A stretch of DNA of 64,000 bases, from contig NZ_JBHYGG010000157.1 in NCBI RefSeq assembly GCF_051859125.1, positions 1 to 64,000 of the forward strand. The letters run 5' to 3'. The notes under the pieces were generated by a model. The model was not told the origin of the DNA. It saw nothing but the letters and a program-made list of their open reading frames with translations, and ran no database searches. This DNA is from Gemmata sp051859125. Its GTDB lineage: Bacteria > Planctomycetota > Planctomycetia > Gemmatales > Gemmataceae. This document shows, one piece after another, positions 16,217 through 24,463 of the stretch. Both the position numbers and the translations under genes were made by a program. Each line of letters opens with the position of its first letter. The stretch's first letter is position 1.

Positions 16217-16690
16217 ATGCTCTTCTCCGCCAAAGCCGAGTACGCCTGCGTCGCGATGCTGGAGCTGGCCGCGCGGCACGCCGACCCGCGGCCCGTGCGG
16301 CTCGGCGACGTCGCCGACAAGCACGGCATCTCCGACCGGTTCCTCGTGCAGATCCTCCTGGACCTGAAGCGGGCCGGGCTCGTCGAGAGCACCCGCGGGG
16401 CGGCCGGCGGGTACACCCTGGCCCGGCGGCCCGAGGAGATCTCGCTCTACGACATCCTCCGGGTCATCGACCCGCCCGAGCGGCGGACCGGGAAGAGCGC
16501 CGTGCCCAGCGCCCGGCGGAAGGACGCGCCCGCCCCGGCCCGCAAGAAGGCCGAGCTGCAGCTCACCATCTTCGTCCGCAACGTCCGGTCCGTCTGGGAC
16601 CGGGTCGTCGAGGCCCAAGAGGGCGTCCTCAAGAACACCACCCTCGCGGACCTCGTGGCCCAGAGCGAGGGGCTCCAGTACATGATCTGA
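16217..16690 (+). CDS. Rrf2-family transcriptional regulator, CymR-like
   Basis: Winged-helix regulator of 157 residues. The Rrf2 signature is clear: MLFSAKAEYACVAMLELA, then RLGDVADKHGISDRFLVQIL (recognition helix) and LVESTRGAAGGYTLARRPEE (wing). The three cysteines that hold an iron-sulfur cluster in IscR and NsrR are absent from the central region, so it is closer to CymR-type members that sense cysteine metabolism through protein contacts. Immediate linkage to cysH supports a sulfur-assimilation role. A candidate operator is the GATACC/GGTATC palindrome at 15351-15367. The Ala/Arg/Lys-rich stretch at about residues 95-115 is a flexible insert. Confidence 0.9.
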   Translation: MLFSAKAEYACVAMLELAARHADPRPVRLGDVADKHGISDRFLVQILLDLKRAGLVESTRGAAGGYTLARRPEEISLYDILRVIDPPERRTGKSAVPSARRKDAPAPARKKAELQLTIFVRNVRSVWDRVVEAQEGVLKNTTLADLVAQSEGLQYMI

Positions 16691-16723
16691 CCGCCGCCCG
16701 CCGCGACCGCATATAACGACCAG

Positions 16724-16743
16724 ACCCCGGGCCCTCCCGGGGT
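16724..16743 (+). terminator. Intrinsic terminator after rrf2
   Basis: Perfect hairpin ACCCCGGG-CCCT-CCCGGGGT followed by TCTTT. It lies 34 bases after the rrf2 stop and 24 bases before the next start codon, so it either ends the cysH-rrf2 transcript or acts as a leader hairpin of the next gene. Confidence 0.7.
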
Positions 16744-16767
16744 TCTTTCACATCACGAGAGCGACCC

Positions 16768-17592
16768 ATGATGCGAGTGCTGTGCGCCGGGGCCGCGTTC
16801 GCCGCCCTGCTCGGGCTGGCGACCGCCCAGGAGAAGAAGGCCGCGACCATCACCGTGAAGGTGACCGAGAGCAGCTTCAAGGACACCGTCGTGAAGGTGG
16901 ACGGGGCCGAGGTGAAGGGCAAGGACGGCACCCGGGTGTTCACGACCCCCGCCCTGGAGCCGGGCAAGGAGTACAAGTTCGCCGTCGAGGCACTGATCGA
17001 GCCGAACAACTACACGAAGATCACCCGGCCCCGCGAGGTCACCGTCAAGGCCGGCGACGCGGTCACCTTGGACCTCTCCGTCGAGGACAAGAAGCTCGAC
17101 AAGATCGTGGTCCGGTGGGTGCCGACCCCGGGCGACATCGTGGACAAGATGGCCGAGTTGGCGAAGGTGACCAAGGACGACGTGATCTTCGACCCGGGCT
17201 GCGGCGACGCGGTCATGCTGATCCGCCCGGTGAAGAAGCTCGGCGCGAAGAAGGGGTTCGGCATCGAGATCGACCCGAAGATGGTCAAGGTCGCGCAGGA
17301 CAAGGCGAAAGACGAGGGCGTCGCCGACCGGGTCGTCATCGCCCAGGGCGACATCCTGAACGAGAAGGACATGGCCGCCGTGGCCGAGTCGTCGGTGGTG
17401 CTCGTGTACATCGGCGACGACCTCGGCGCCCGCATGAGCCCGCTGCTCCAGAAGATGCTCAAGCCCGGCGCGCGGGTCGTGTCGCACCGGTTCAAGCTCG
17501 GCGACTGGGCCCCCGACAAGACGGTCCAGGTGAAGGGCGAGGACGGCGACGAGTACACCCTGCACCTGTGGGTGGTCAAAGAGAAGAAGTGA
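16768..17592 (+). CDS. Exported TIGR03000 domain fused to SAM-dependent methyltransferase
   Basis: A 274-residue protein in two parts. Residues 1-21 (MMRVLCAGAAFAALLGLATA) are a signal peptide. Residues 22-105 form a beta-rich TIGR03000-like domain (ATITVKVTESSFKDTVVKVD, ending REVTVKAGDAVTLDLSVE) known mainly from secreted planctomycete proteins. Residues about 108-274 are a Rossmann methyltransferase: motif I is FDPGCGDAVML with Asp142, followed by IEIDPKMVKVAQDKA and VIAQGDILNE. The methyltransferase part resembles histone/DOT1-like or PRMT-like class I enzymes in layout. Why a SAM-dependent enzyme would carry a signal peptide is unclear. ATG at 16768 or 16771 may be used. Confidence 0.85.
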   Translation: MMRVLCAGAAFAALLGLATAQEKKAATITVKVTESSFKDTVVKVDGAEVKGKDGTRVFTTPALEPGKEYKFAVEALIEPNNYTKITRPREVTVKAGDAVTLDLSVEDKKLDKIVVRWVPTPGDIVDKMAELAKVTKDDVIFDPGCGDAVMLIRPVKKLGAKKGFGIEIDPKMVKVAQDKAKDEGVADRVVIAQGDILNEKDMAAVAESSVVLVYIGDDLGARMSPLLQKMLKPGARVVSHRFKLGDWAPDKTVQVKGEDGDEYTLHLWVVKEKK

Positions 17593-17604
17593 GCCGACCG
17601 TCTT

Positions 17605-17680
17605 GGCGAGCGGGGGACGTGAGTCCCCCGGTAGCACCGCACTTCGCAATTCACCGGGGGACTCACGTCCCCCGCTCGCC
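17605..17680. repeat. Palindromic repeat, GGCGAGCGGGGGACG family, copy 1
   Basis: Perfect 28-base arms, GGCGAGCGGGGGACGTGAGT through GGT (17605-17632) and ACC through CGTCCCCCGCTCGCC (17653-17680), with a 20-base loop. Other copies lie at 21972-22046 and 58199-58271, and a degenerate relative at 60705-60930. It sits between two plus-strand genes. Confidence 0.95.
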
Positions 17681-17782
17681 CAAATCTGCCACCCCATCTC
17701 GCCACTTCCGGTGCCCTGTCGCGGCCCGGCCCCGCCGGGTAGGATGAGCTTTTACCGTGTGCGGTGCGAACGGGGCGCGTGA

Positions 17783-18715
17783 ATGGCGGTCGAGTTCAAC
17801 TGTCCGGGGTGCGGCGGCACGCTGCGGACCGGCGACGGTCCCGCGGGGCGGTTGGTCCGGTGCGGCGGGTGCCTGGCCGTGCTCCGCGTGCCCGACGCGC
17901 AGCCCCTCGACGCCCTGGACGACGCGACCGACGCCCAGGGCCGCACCGAACTCCTCCCCGTCGCCCACCCCGCCGAGGCCGTGTCGCCGGGGCCGGCCGA
18001 GCGCCGCCCGACCCGCCCGTCCCGACCCGACCGCCCGCGAGCCGACGACCGGTACGACGACGCCGAACCGCCCCCGAACCGGGGCCAGCAGTTCTGGGTG
18101 TCGGTCACGCTCGTCGCCATGTTCGTCGGCGGGTGCGGGTGCTGCGGGCTGGCCGCGGTCGTGCTCCCGGAACCGACGTGGCACGAGCACGAGTCGGAAA
18201 AGGGCGGGTTCCGCGTCGATCTCCCCGGCGACGCCGACCCGGACATGGCCATGCGGGTGAAGCCCCAGAAGGACCGCAAGCACGACGGGGTCGAAGGGAC
18301 CAGCGTGTGGACGCGGTCCGAGAACTACATCGTCGCGCACCGCGACCTGAAGGACGCCAGGGGGAACCCCAGGTTCCCCGACGCGAAGTTCCTCGAAACC
18401 GAGGTGAAGGCGATCACGTCGGAGAGCAACGTCACCCTCGGCCGAAACGAGCCGGCCACGCACCAGGGGTTCCCGGCCCGCGACTTCTCCTACGAGTTCA
18501 AGAACGGCGGGACCGTCTCGGGCCGGGTCGTGCTCGCCGGCAACCGCGTGTACGTACTGGTCGCCGGCGGGCAGTTCAGCGAGCCGGGGAACCCCAGCGT
18601 ACACCGGTTCCTGAAGTCGTTCCGCATCACCGACAAGAAGATCCTCGCGATGCGGCCGCCGGGCGCGAAGGACGAGACCGACGACCCGCCCGACCCGCCC
18701 GACGACGACGAGTGA
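17783..18715 (+). CDS. Zinc-ribbon single-pass membrane protein
   Basis: A 310-residue protein with an N-terminal zinc ribbon (CPGCGG at about residues 7-12 and CGGC near 31-34), a disordered Pro/Arg/Asp-rich linker (about 60-105), one membrane helix (FWVSVTLVAMFVGGCGCCGL, about 109-128) and an extracytoplasmic domain to about 290, ending in the acidic tail DDPPDPPDDDE. The zinc-ribbon plus membrane-helix layout recurs in planctomycete proteins, including the caspase-like protein at 31373-34384. The outer domain (FRVDLPGDADPDMAM through FLKSFRITDKKIL) has a beta-sandwich look with no recognised catalytic residues. Function unknown. The ECF sigma gene starts 64 bases later. Confidence 0.8.
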   Translation: MAVEFNCPGCGGTLRTGDGPAGRLVRCGGCLAVLRVPDAQPLDALDDATDAQGRTELLPVAHPAEAVSPGPAERRPTRPSRPDRPRADDRYDDAEPPPNRGQQFWVSVTLVAMFVGGCGCCGLAAVVLPEPTWHEHESEKGGFRVDLPGDADPDMAMRVKPQKDRKHDGVEGTSVWTRSENYIVAHRDLKDARGNPRFPDAKFLETEVKAITSESNVTLGRNEPATHQGFPARDFSYEFKNGGTVSGRVVLAGNRVYVLVAGGQFSEPGNPSVHRFLKSFRITDKKILAMRPPGAKDETDDPPDPPDDDE

Positions 18716-18779
18716 TGTCGCGGGGGCGGCGCGGAATCCGTTTCTTGAGTAGGGCACGAACGCCCGACGGGAACCCGCG

Positions 18780-19415
18780 ATGCCTGCCGAGACCGACACC
18801 GAGGTGGCCGCACTCATCGCCCGGTTGCGGGCCGGGGACCGCGGCGCGCTGGCCGAACTGTTCGACCGGCACCGCGACAAGCTCCGCCGCATGGTGCAAC
18901 TCCGCCTCGACCACCGGCTCGCCGGCCGCGTGTCGCCGTCCGACGTGCTGCAGGAGGCGTACATCGACGCGCTGAAGCGGGTGGACCACTACTTCGACAA
19001 GCCGGACCAGCCGTTCTTCGGGTGGCTCCGGCTCGTGGTCGGGCAGCGGCTCGCCGACGTCCACCGCGAGCACCTCGCCCAGAAGCGGAACGCCGGCAAG
19101 GACGTGACCATCGACGCCCCGGCCCCGGGGACCGACTCGGCGTGCCTCGCGGCGTACCTGCTGGGCGGGCTGACCAGCCCGAGCCACGCGGCCGCGAAGA
19201 ACGAGGCTTACGCGCAGCTCGAAGAGGCGCTCAACCAGATGGACCCGGTGGACCGCGAGGTGCTGGCCCTGCGGCACTTCGAGGAGCTGAGCAACACCGA
19301 GACGGCCGAGATCCTCGGCATCCAGCCGGCCGCCGCGAGCAAGCGGTACGTCCGCGCCCTGGCCCGGCTCAAGCAGATCCTCGAAACGCTCCCCGGGTTC
19401 ACCGACGGGGCGTAG
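18780..19415 (+). CDS. ECF sigma factor, planctomycete kinase-linked type
   Basis: An extracytoplasmic-function sigma factor of 211 residues. Region 2 is FDRHRDKLRRMVQLRLDHRL plus SPSDVLQEAYIDALKRVDHY, and region 4 is VDREVLALRHFEELSNTETA, then EILGIQPAAASKRYVRALAR. Between them is a linker with DAPAPGTDSACLAAYLLGG typical of this lineage. No anti-sigma gene follows. Instead a Ser/Thr protein kinase gene starts 87 bases downstream across a perfect palindrome. In planctomycetes such ECF factors are commonly linked to Hanks-type kinases, so phosphorylation may control this factor; this is inferred from family and context. Confidence 0.92.
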   Translation: MPAETDTEVAALIARLRAGDRGALAELFDRHRDKLRRMVQLRLDHRLAGRVSPSDVLQEAYIDALKRVDHYFDKPDQPFFGWLRLVVGQRLADVHREHLAQKRNAGKDVTIDAPAPGTDSACLAAYLLGGLTSPSHAAAKNEAYAQLEEALNQMDPVDREVLALRHFEELSNTETAEILGIQPAAASKRYVRALARLKQILETLPGFTDGA

Positions 19416-19426
19416 CCCCGGGTCCG

Positions 19427-19484
19427 GGTGGCACAGGCCTCTGGCCTGTGAAGCCGGCACCACAGGCCAGAGGCCTGTGCCACC
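19427..19484. repeat. Perfect 24-base inverted repeat between ECF sigma and kinase
   Basis: Arms GGTGGCACAGGCCTCTGGCC through TGTG (19427-19450) and CACAGGCCAGAGGCCTGTGC through CACC (19461-19484), loop of 10 bases. Each arm itself contains the palindrome AGGCCT and GGCCTGTG-like halves. It lies between two genes expected to be cotranscribed, so it may attenuate or process that message. Confidence 0.9.
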
Positions 19485-19502
19485 GAATCAGAGGCCGCTC
19501 CC

Positions 19503-21896
19503 ATGACGCCGACCGACGACCGCGACCCGGTGGACGTGCTGGCCGAGGAGTTCGCCGACCGGCTCCGCCGCGGCGAGCACCCGTCGGTCACCGTGTACGC
19601 CGACGCGCACCCCGAGCACGCCGAGCAGCTCCGCGAGCTGCTCCCCGCGGTCGCGCAGATGGAGTTCCTCAAGCGGTTTCGCCGCGCCACGAGCCCCGCC
19701 GCGGCGGCCCCCGTCCCCGACCGGTTCGGCGACTTCCGCATCGTCCGCGAACTCGGCCGCGGGGGCATGGGGGTCGTGTTCGAGGCCGTGCAGGAGTCGC
19801 TCGGGCGGCCGGTCGCGCTCAAGGTGCTGTCCAGCCACGGGCAGTTCGAGAAGACCAAGCGGGAGCGGTTCGTCCGCGAGGCGCACGCGGCCGCCAACCT
19901 GCACCACTCGAACATCGTCCCCGTGTTCGGCGTCGGCGAGCAGGACGGGCTCCCGTACTACGTCATGCAGCTCATCCGCGGCGAGGGGCTCAACGCGCTG
20001 GTCCACCGGTGGCGGCGCGAGTGCGACCGCGACCGCGACCCCGCCGGGGCCGCCTCGACCGCCGTCGCGTTCAAGACCGCCCGGGTCGCGAAGTCGCGGG
20101 TCGCCCCGCCGGGTCCGGCCGCGCCGGACGCGCGGGGGTACGGCGACTGGCGGTTCGTCGCCGAACTCGGCGAGCAGGCGGCCGACGCGCTCCACTACGC
20201 CCACCGCCAGGGGGTGCTGCACCGCGACGTGAAGCCCGCGAACCTGCTCCTCGACCCGAGCGGCCGCGTGTGGGTCGCCGACTTCGGGCTCGCGAAGCTA
20301 GTCCAGAGCGAGGGGCTCACCGCGTCCGGCGAGATCCTCGGCACGCTCCAGTACCTCCCGCCCGAGTCGCTCGGCGGCGCGGCCGACGAGCGGAGCGACG
20401 TGTACGGGCTCGGCGCGACGCTCTACGAACTCCTCACCCTCGAAGCCCCGTACCACACCGATTCCACGGCGCAGCTCCTCAAGCAGCTCGCCGACACCGA
20501 CCCGGTCGCCCCGCGGCAACTGAACCCGGCCATCCCCCGCGACCTCGAAACGATCGTCATGAAGGCGATGGCCCGCGACCCGGGCCGCCGGTACGCCACG
20601 GCCCGCGACCTGGCCCGCGACCTGGAAGCGTTCCTCGACGACCGCCCGATCAAGGCCCGCCGCCAGACGGCGATCGGCCGCGGGTGGCGGTGGTGCCGGC
20701 GGAACCCGGCCGTCGCGCTGCTCACCGCGAACATGGTCGCGGCGCTGGCGCTGGCCGGGATCGTCGGGTGGGTCGGGTACGCGAACACCCGCAAGGCGCT
20801 CGCGGCCGAGGCGGCCCAGCTCGCTGAGTCGAAGAAGGCCCGCGGCGAGGCCGAGGCGGCCCGGGCCGGGGCCGTGAGCGCGTCCGAGAAACTCGAAGCG
20901 AACCTGCGGATGAGCCTGGAGGCGTTCGACGCGGTGTTCGACGCGGCCGGCGGGCAGCCCCAGGGCGGGCCGTTCGGCCGCGGGTTCGGCCCCGGCCCGT
21001 TCACCCTCGGCATCGGCATCGGCCTCCCGCTCCCGCAGACCGGCACCCGCCCGCCGGCCCCGCCCGGGGAGGACGAGCGCGCCGCGGTCCTCGAGGCGAT
21101 CCTGAACTTCTACGACAAGTTCGCCGAGCAGAACGCCACGAACCCGAAGCTCCAGCTCGACGCGGGCCGGGCGCACCGCCGCGTCGGCGAGGTGCAGTTC
21201 GTCCGCGGGTACGCCGAGAAGGCCGCCGCGTCGTTCCGCCGCGCCGCGTCGCAGCTCGAGCCGCTGGCCCGCGAGTACCCGGGGGACCGCGGGGTCCGCA
21301 CCGAGCTGGTGCTCACGTACCTCGCCGCACCGCCCGACGCCTTCCCGGAATACGAGCGGCTCCTGGTCCGCGCCCGCGAACTCGCCGCGGACCTCGACGA
21401 CACCGTGCGGCCGCACCTCGCCGCCTCGCTGACGCTCAAGCTCGCGTGGGTGAAGGGCCGGGCCGGCGACCGCGCCGGGGCCGAGCGCCTGTACCGCGAG
21501 GCGCTCGCCGCGCTGGCCCCGCCCCGCGACCCGGCCGAACCGCGGCCACCGTCCGCGGCGTTCGAGCTGACGCTGGCCCGCTCGCTCCTCGCCGCGCACT
21601 ACGCCGAGGAGAACCGGTTCCGCGAAGCCCGCGCGACGCTCGAAGAGGCCGTGGGCGAGTTGAAGCGGTTCGGCGACCGCCGCGGCGGCCCCGGCGGAAT
21701 GACCGGCCGCCCGCCCTGGGAGGCGCTCGCCGCGGCCAACCGCCAGCTCGCCGACGTGTGCGAGCGGCTCGGCGACCACCGTGCTGCGAAGGAGGCCCGC
21801 ACGGAGGCCGAGCGCCCGATGGGCGGCCCCGGTAGCTTCGGCTGGCCCGCGGGAATCGGCGGCCAGAAGGGGCCGAACCCGCCGCGCAAGAACTGA
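19503..21896 (+). CDS. Transmembrane Ser/Thr protein kinase with TPR-like sensor
   Basis: A 797-residue Hanks-type kinase. The first 70 residues are a helical pre-kinase segment (DPVDVLAEEFADRLRRGEHP). The kinase domain (about 75-385) shows the P-loop ELGRGGMGVVFEA, Lys107 in PVALKVL, the catalytic loop HRDVKPANLLLD with Asp242, the DFG with Asp260 and GTLQYLPPESL. A membrane helix (about 404-428, LLTANMVAALALAGIVGWVG) is followed by a coiled coil and an extracytoplasmic helical domain resembling TPR units. A Gly/Pro-rich insert (about 480-520) precedes the repeats. Substrate is unknown; the adjacent ECF sigma factor is the obvious candidate. An insert of about 40 residues (DRDRDPAGAASTAVAFKTAR) occurs between the hinge and the catalytic loop. 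Confidence 0.93.
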   Translation: MTPTDDRDPVDVLAEEFADRLRRGEHPSVTVYADAHPEHAEQLRELLPAVAQMEFLKRFRRATSPAAAAPVPDRFGDFRIVRELGRGGMGVVFEAVQESLGRPVALKVLSSHGQFEKTKRERFVREAHAAANLHHSNIVPVFGVGEQDGLPYYVMQLIRGEGLNALVHRWRRECDRDRDPAGAASTAVAFKTARVAKSRVAPPGPAAPDARGYGDWRFVAELGEQAADALHYAHRQGVLHRDVKPANLLLDPSGRVWVADFGLAKLVQSEGLTASGEILGTLQYLPPESLGGAADERSDVYGLGATLYELLTLEAPYHTDSTAQLLKQLADTDPVAPRQLNPAIPRDLETIVMKAMARDPGRRYATARDLARDLEAFLDDRPIKARRQTAIGRGWRWCRRNPAVALLTANMVAALALAGIVGWVGYANTRKALAAEAAQLAESKKARGEAEAARAGAVSASEKLEANLRMSLEAFDAVFDAAGGQPQGGPFGRGFGPGPFTLGIGIGLPLPQTGTRPPAPPGEDERAAVLEAILNFYDKFAEQNATNPKLQLDAGRAHRRVGEVQFVRGYAEKAAASFRRAASQLEPLAREYPGDRGVRTELVLTYLAAPPDAFPEYERLLVRARELAADLDDTVRPHLAASLTLKLAWVKGRAGDRAGAERLYREALAALAPPRDPAEPRPPSAAFELTLARSLLAAHYAEENRFREARATLEEAVGELKRFGDRRGGPGGMTGRPPWEALAAANRQLADVCERLGDHRAAKEARTEAERPMGGPGSFGWPAGIGGQKGPNPPRKN

Positions 21897-21904
21897 CGCC
21901 GCGT

Positions 21905-22099
21905 CCGTAGTTTCGAGTTCAACGTTCAACGTTTCAAGCGGGTCGGGTGCGTCTCGTGATTCGAGCATCTTGGCGAGCGGGGGACGTGAGTCCCCCGGTA
22001 GAACCGCCTTTCACTTCCACCGGGGGACTCACGTCCCCCGCTCGCCATGCTCCACAGGTACGTTTCGGCGAACCTTGAACGTTGAACTCGAAACTACGG
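21905..22099. repeat. Outer inverted repeat enclosing a second palindrome
   Basis: Arm CCGTAGTTTCGAGTTCAACG (from 21905) is complementary to CGTTGAACTCGAAACTACGG (ending 22099). It surrounds the GGCGAGC palindrome at 21972-22046. Together they occupy most of the 340-base gap between the kinase and the peptidase; the remainder (22100-22236) shows only a purine-poor leader with no clear promoter. Confidence 0.85.
21972..22046. repeat. Palindromic repeat, GGCGAGCGGGGGACG family, copy 2
   Basis: Arms identical to copy 1: 21972-21999 and 22019-22046, 28 bases, loop 19 bases. The loop differs in sequence from copy 1 (AGAACCGCCTTTCACTTCC against AGCACCGCACTTCGCAATTC), showing that the arms are conserved and the loop is not. 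Confidence 0.95.
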
Positions 22100-22236
22100 A
22101 TTCGGCCGAAACACAAGTCCCCGCTCACTTCCCGGTCAAGACGCGGGTGCCTCACGGGGTGATAATCGCCCGCACGCCCTCCTCCGTGTTCGCCCCGCCC
22201 CACCCGCGATCGGCGAACACCCGCCGGAACCACCCC

Positions 22237-24330
22237 ATGACCCGCCGCACCGTTGCACTCGCGCTCCTCGCGCTCGTCTCCCTCGCGCCGCCGGCGCTCG
22301 CGCAGGGCACCAGGGCCGACTACGAGCGCGCGAACACTGTTCGCGAGTGGACCGCTGGGAAGGTGTTCAAGGCGCGGGTCGATCTGCTCTGGTTCGACAA
22401 CGGCGACACGTTCTGGTACCGCAACGACCTCCCCGGCGGGAAGAAAGAGTTCGTGATCGTTGATGCCGTGAAGGGCACCCGCGAGGTCGTGACCGAGGAC
22501 AAGCTCCCGAAGGAGGGCAAGCCTTCGAAGCCGGCCGCTCGAAGTGAGGAAGGCGCACCCGAGTTGATCGCCGCACAGCAGCAGCGGCGCGGCTCCGACT
22601 CGCCCGACGGCGCGTGGTCCGTGTTCGTCAAGGATCACAATGTCTGGCTCCGCGACCGCACAACGAAGAAGGAGACGCAACTCAGCACCGACGGCAAGCC
22701 TGACGACGCCTACGGCCGCGTGTTCTGGGGGCCCGACTCGAAGCGGCTGGTCGCGATCCGCACAAGGGCCGGCGGGGACCGGAAGGTCACGCTCGTCGAG
22801 TCGTCGCCCAGGGACCAGCTCCAGCCGAAGACCTCGACGTACTCGTACCTCAAGCCCGGCGACCCGATCCCGCAGCCGAAGCCGCACCTGTTCGACGTCG
22901 CCGCCGGGAAGGAGATCGCCGTCTCCGACGAGCTGTTCGCGAACCCGTGGGACGTGACCCACGAGCACTGGAGCAAAGACGGTTCGCGGTTCCACTTCGT
23001 CTACAACCAGCGGGGCCACCGGGTCGTGCGGTTGCTCGCGATCGATGCCGAAACCGGCAAGGTGACGGCGGTCGTCAACGAGGAGTGCAAGACGTTCTTC
23101 GACTACGCCTACAAGCTCCACCTCCACTACCTCGACGGCACCGACGAGGCCGTGTGGATGAGCGAGCGGAGCGGGTGGAACCACCTGTACCTCGTCGACC
23201 TGAAGACCGGCGCGGCCAAGCCGATCACCAGCGGCGAGTGGGTGGTCCGCGGCGTGGACCGCGTGGACGAGAAGGAGCGGCAGGTGTGGTTCCGGGCCGG
23301 CGGCGTCCACCCGTCGCAGGACCCGTACCACGTCCACTTCTGCCGGGTGAAGCTCGACGGCACCGGGCCGACGCACCTGACCAGTGGCGACGGCACGCAC
23401 AGCGTCGTGTACTCGCCGGACCGCCGGTTCCTCGTCGACACGTTCTCGCGGGCCGACCTGCCCCCGATCACGGAACTGCGCCGGGTGTCGGACGGCACGA
23501 AGGTGTGCGACCTCGAAGCGGCCGATGCGTCGGCGCTGCTCAAGACCGGGTGGCGGTTCCCCGAGCGGTTCACCGCCAAGGGCCGCGACGGGGCGACCGA
23601 CATCCACGGGTACATCGTGCGGCCGAGCACCTTTGACCCGAAGAAGACGTACCCGGTGATCGAGCACATCTACGCCGGCCCGCACGACCAGCACGTCCGC
23701 AAGGCGTTCAGCGCCGCGCCGTACGAGCAGCGGATGGCGGAACTCGGGTTCATCGTGGTGAAGATCGACGGCACGGGCACGAACTGGCGGAGCAAGGCGT
23801 TCCACGACGTGTGCTGGAAGAACCTCGGCGACGCCGGGCTCCCGGACCGGATCGCGTGGATCAAGGCGGCCGCCGCGACCCGCCCCGAGATGGACATCGC
23901 GAGGGGCGTCGGTATCTTCGGCGGCAGCGCCGGCGGCCAGAGCAGCACCCGGGCGCTGCTGGCCCACGGCGACTTCTACACCGTGGCCGTGAGCGACTGC
24001 GGGTGCCACGACAACCGCATGGACAAGGTGTGGTGGAACGAGGCGTGGATGTCGTGGCCCGTCGGCCCGCACTACGCGGAGCAGTCGAACGTCACGCACG
24101 CGCACAAGCTGAAGGGGAAGCTGCTCCTGGTCGTCGGCGAGCTGGACCGGAACGTGGACCCGTCGAGCACGATGCAGGTGGCGAACGCGCTCGTGAAGGC
24201 GGACAAGGACTTCGACCTGCTCATCGTCCCCGGGGCCGGGCACGGCGCGGCCGAGACCCCCTACGGCACCCGCCGGCGGGCGGACCACTTCGTGCGGCAC
24301 CTGCTCGGCGTCGAGCCGCGGGCGAAGTAA
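22237..24330 (+). CDS. Exported S9 family peptidase (dipeptidyl peptidase IV-like)
   Basis: A 697-residue serine peptidase with a signal peptide (MTRRTVALALLALVSLAPPALA). The N-terminal beta-propeller (about 30-430) has WSVFVKDHNVWLRD and RFHFVYNQRGHRV in blade positions. The C-terminal alpha/beta-hydrolase domain carries the nucleophile Ser564 in GGSAGG, an Asp near 637 (GELDRNVDP) and His669 in GAGHGAAE, the standard S9 triad order. The fold matches dipeptidyl peptidase IV/prolyl oligopeptidases that remove N-terminal dipeptides, mostly after proline. The start is MTRRTVALA; open codons upstream belong to the repeat. It stands alone between palindromes, so it is probably a separate transcript. 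Confidence 0.93.
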   Translation: MTRRTVALALLALVSLAPPALAQGTRADYERANTVREWTAGKVFKARVDLLWFDNGDTFWYRNDLPGGKKEFVIVDAVKGTREVVTEDKLPKEGKPSKPAARSEEGAPELIAAQQQRRGSDSPDGAWSVFVKDHNVWLRDRTTKKETQLSTDGKPDDAYGRVFWGPDSKRLVAIRTRAGGDRKVTLVESSPRDQLQPKTSTYSYLKPGDPIPQPKPHLFDVAAGKEIAVSDELFANPWDVTHEHWSKDGSRFHFVYNQRGHRVVRLLAIDAETGKVTAVVNEECKTFFDYAYKLHLHYLDGTDEAVWMSERSGWNHLYLVDLKTGAAKPITSGEWVVRGVDRVDEKERQVWFRAGGVHPSQDPYHVHFCRVKLDGTGPTHLTSGDGTHSVVYSPDRRFLVDTFSRADLPPITELRRVSDGTKVCDLEAADASALLKTGWRFPERFTAKGRDGATDIHGYIVRPSTFDPKKTYPVIEHIYAGPHDQHVRKAFSAAPYEQRMAELGFIVVKIDGTGTNWRSKAFHDVCWKNLGDAGLPDRIAWIKAAAATRPEMDIARGVGIFGGSAGGQSSTRALLAHGDFYTVAVSDCGCHDNRMDKVWWNEAWMSWPVGPHYAEQSNVTHAHKLKGKLLLVVGELDRNVDPSSTMQVANALVKADKDFDLLIVPGAGHGAAETPYGTRRRADHFVRHLLGVEPRAK

Positions 24331-24356
24331 TGGGGGTGGGGGCCGCGGTCCGGTCC

Positions 24357-24422
24357 GGTCCGAGCCCGAGCGCCGAGCGAGGGGTGGGGCGTGAGCCCTC
24401 GCTCGGCGCTCGGGCTCGGACC
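24357..24422. repeat. Palindromic repeat, GGTCCGAGCCCGAGCG family, copy 1
   Basis: Perfect 27-base arms GGTCCGAGCCCGAGCGCCGA through GAGGG (24357-24383) and CCCTCGCTCGGCGCTCGGGC through GACC (24396-24422), loop 12 bases. A near-identical copy is at 53160-53221. It lies between convergent genes. Confidence 0.95.
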
Positions 24423-24463
24423 GATAACGATCCACACCGGGCCGGACCGGGCCGGGTCCCGCG

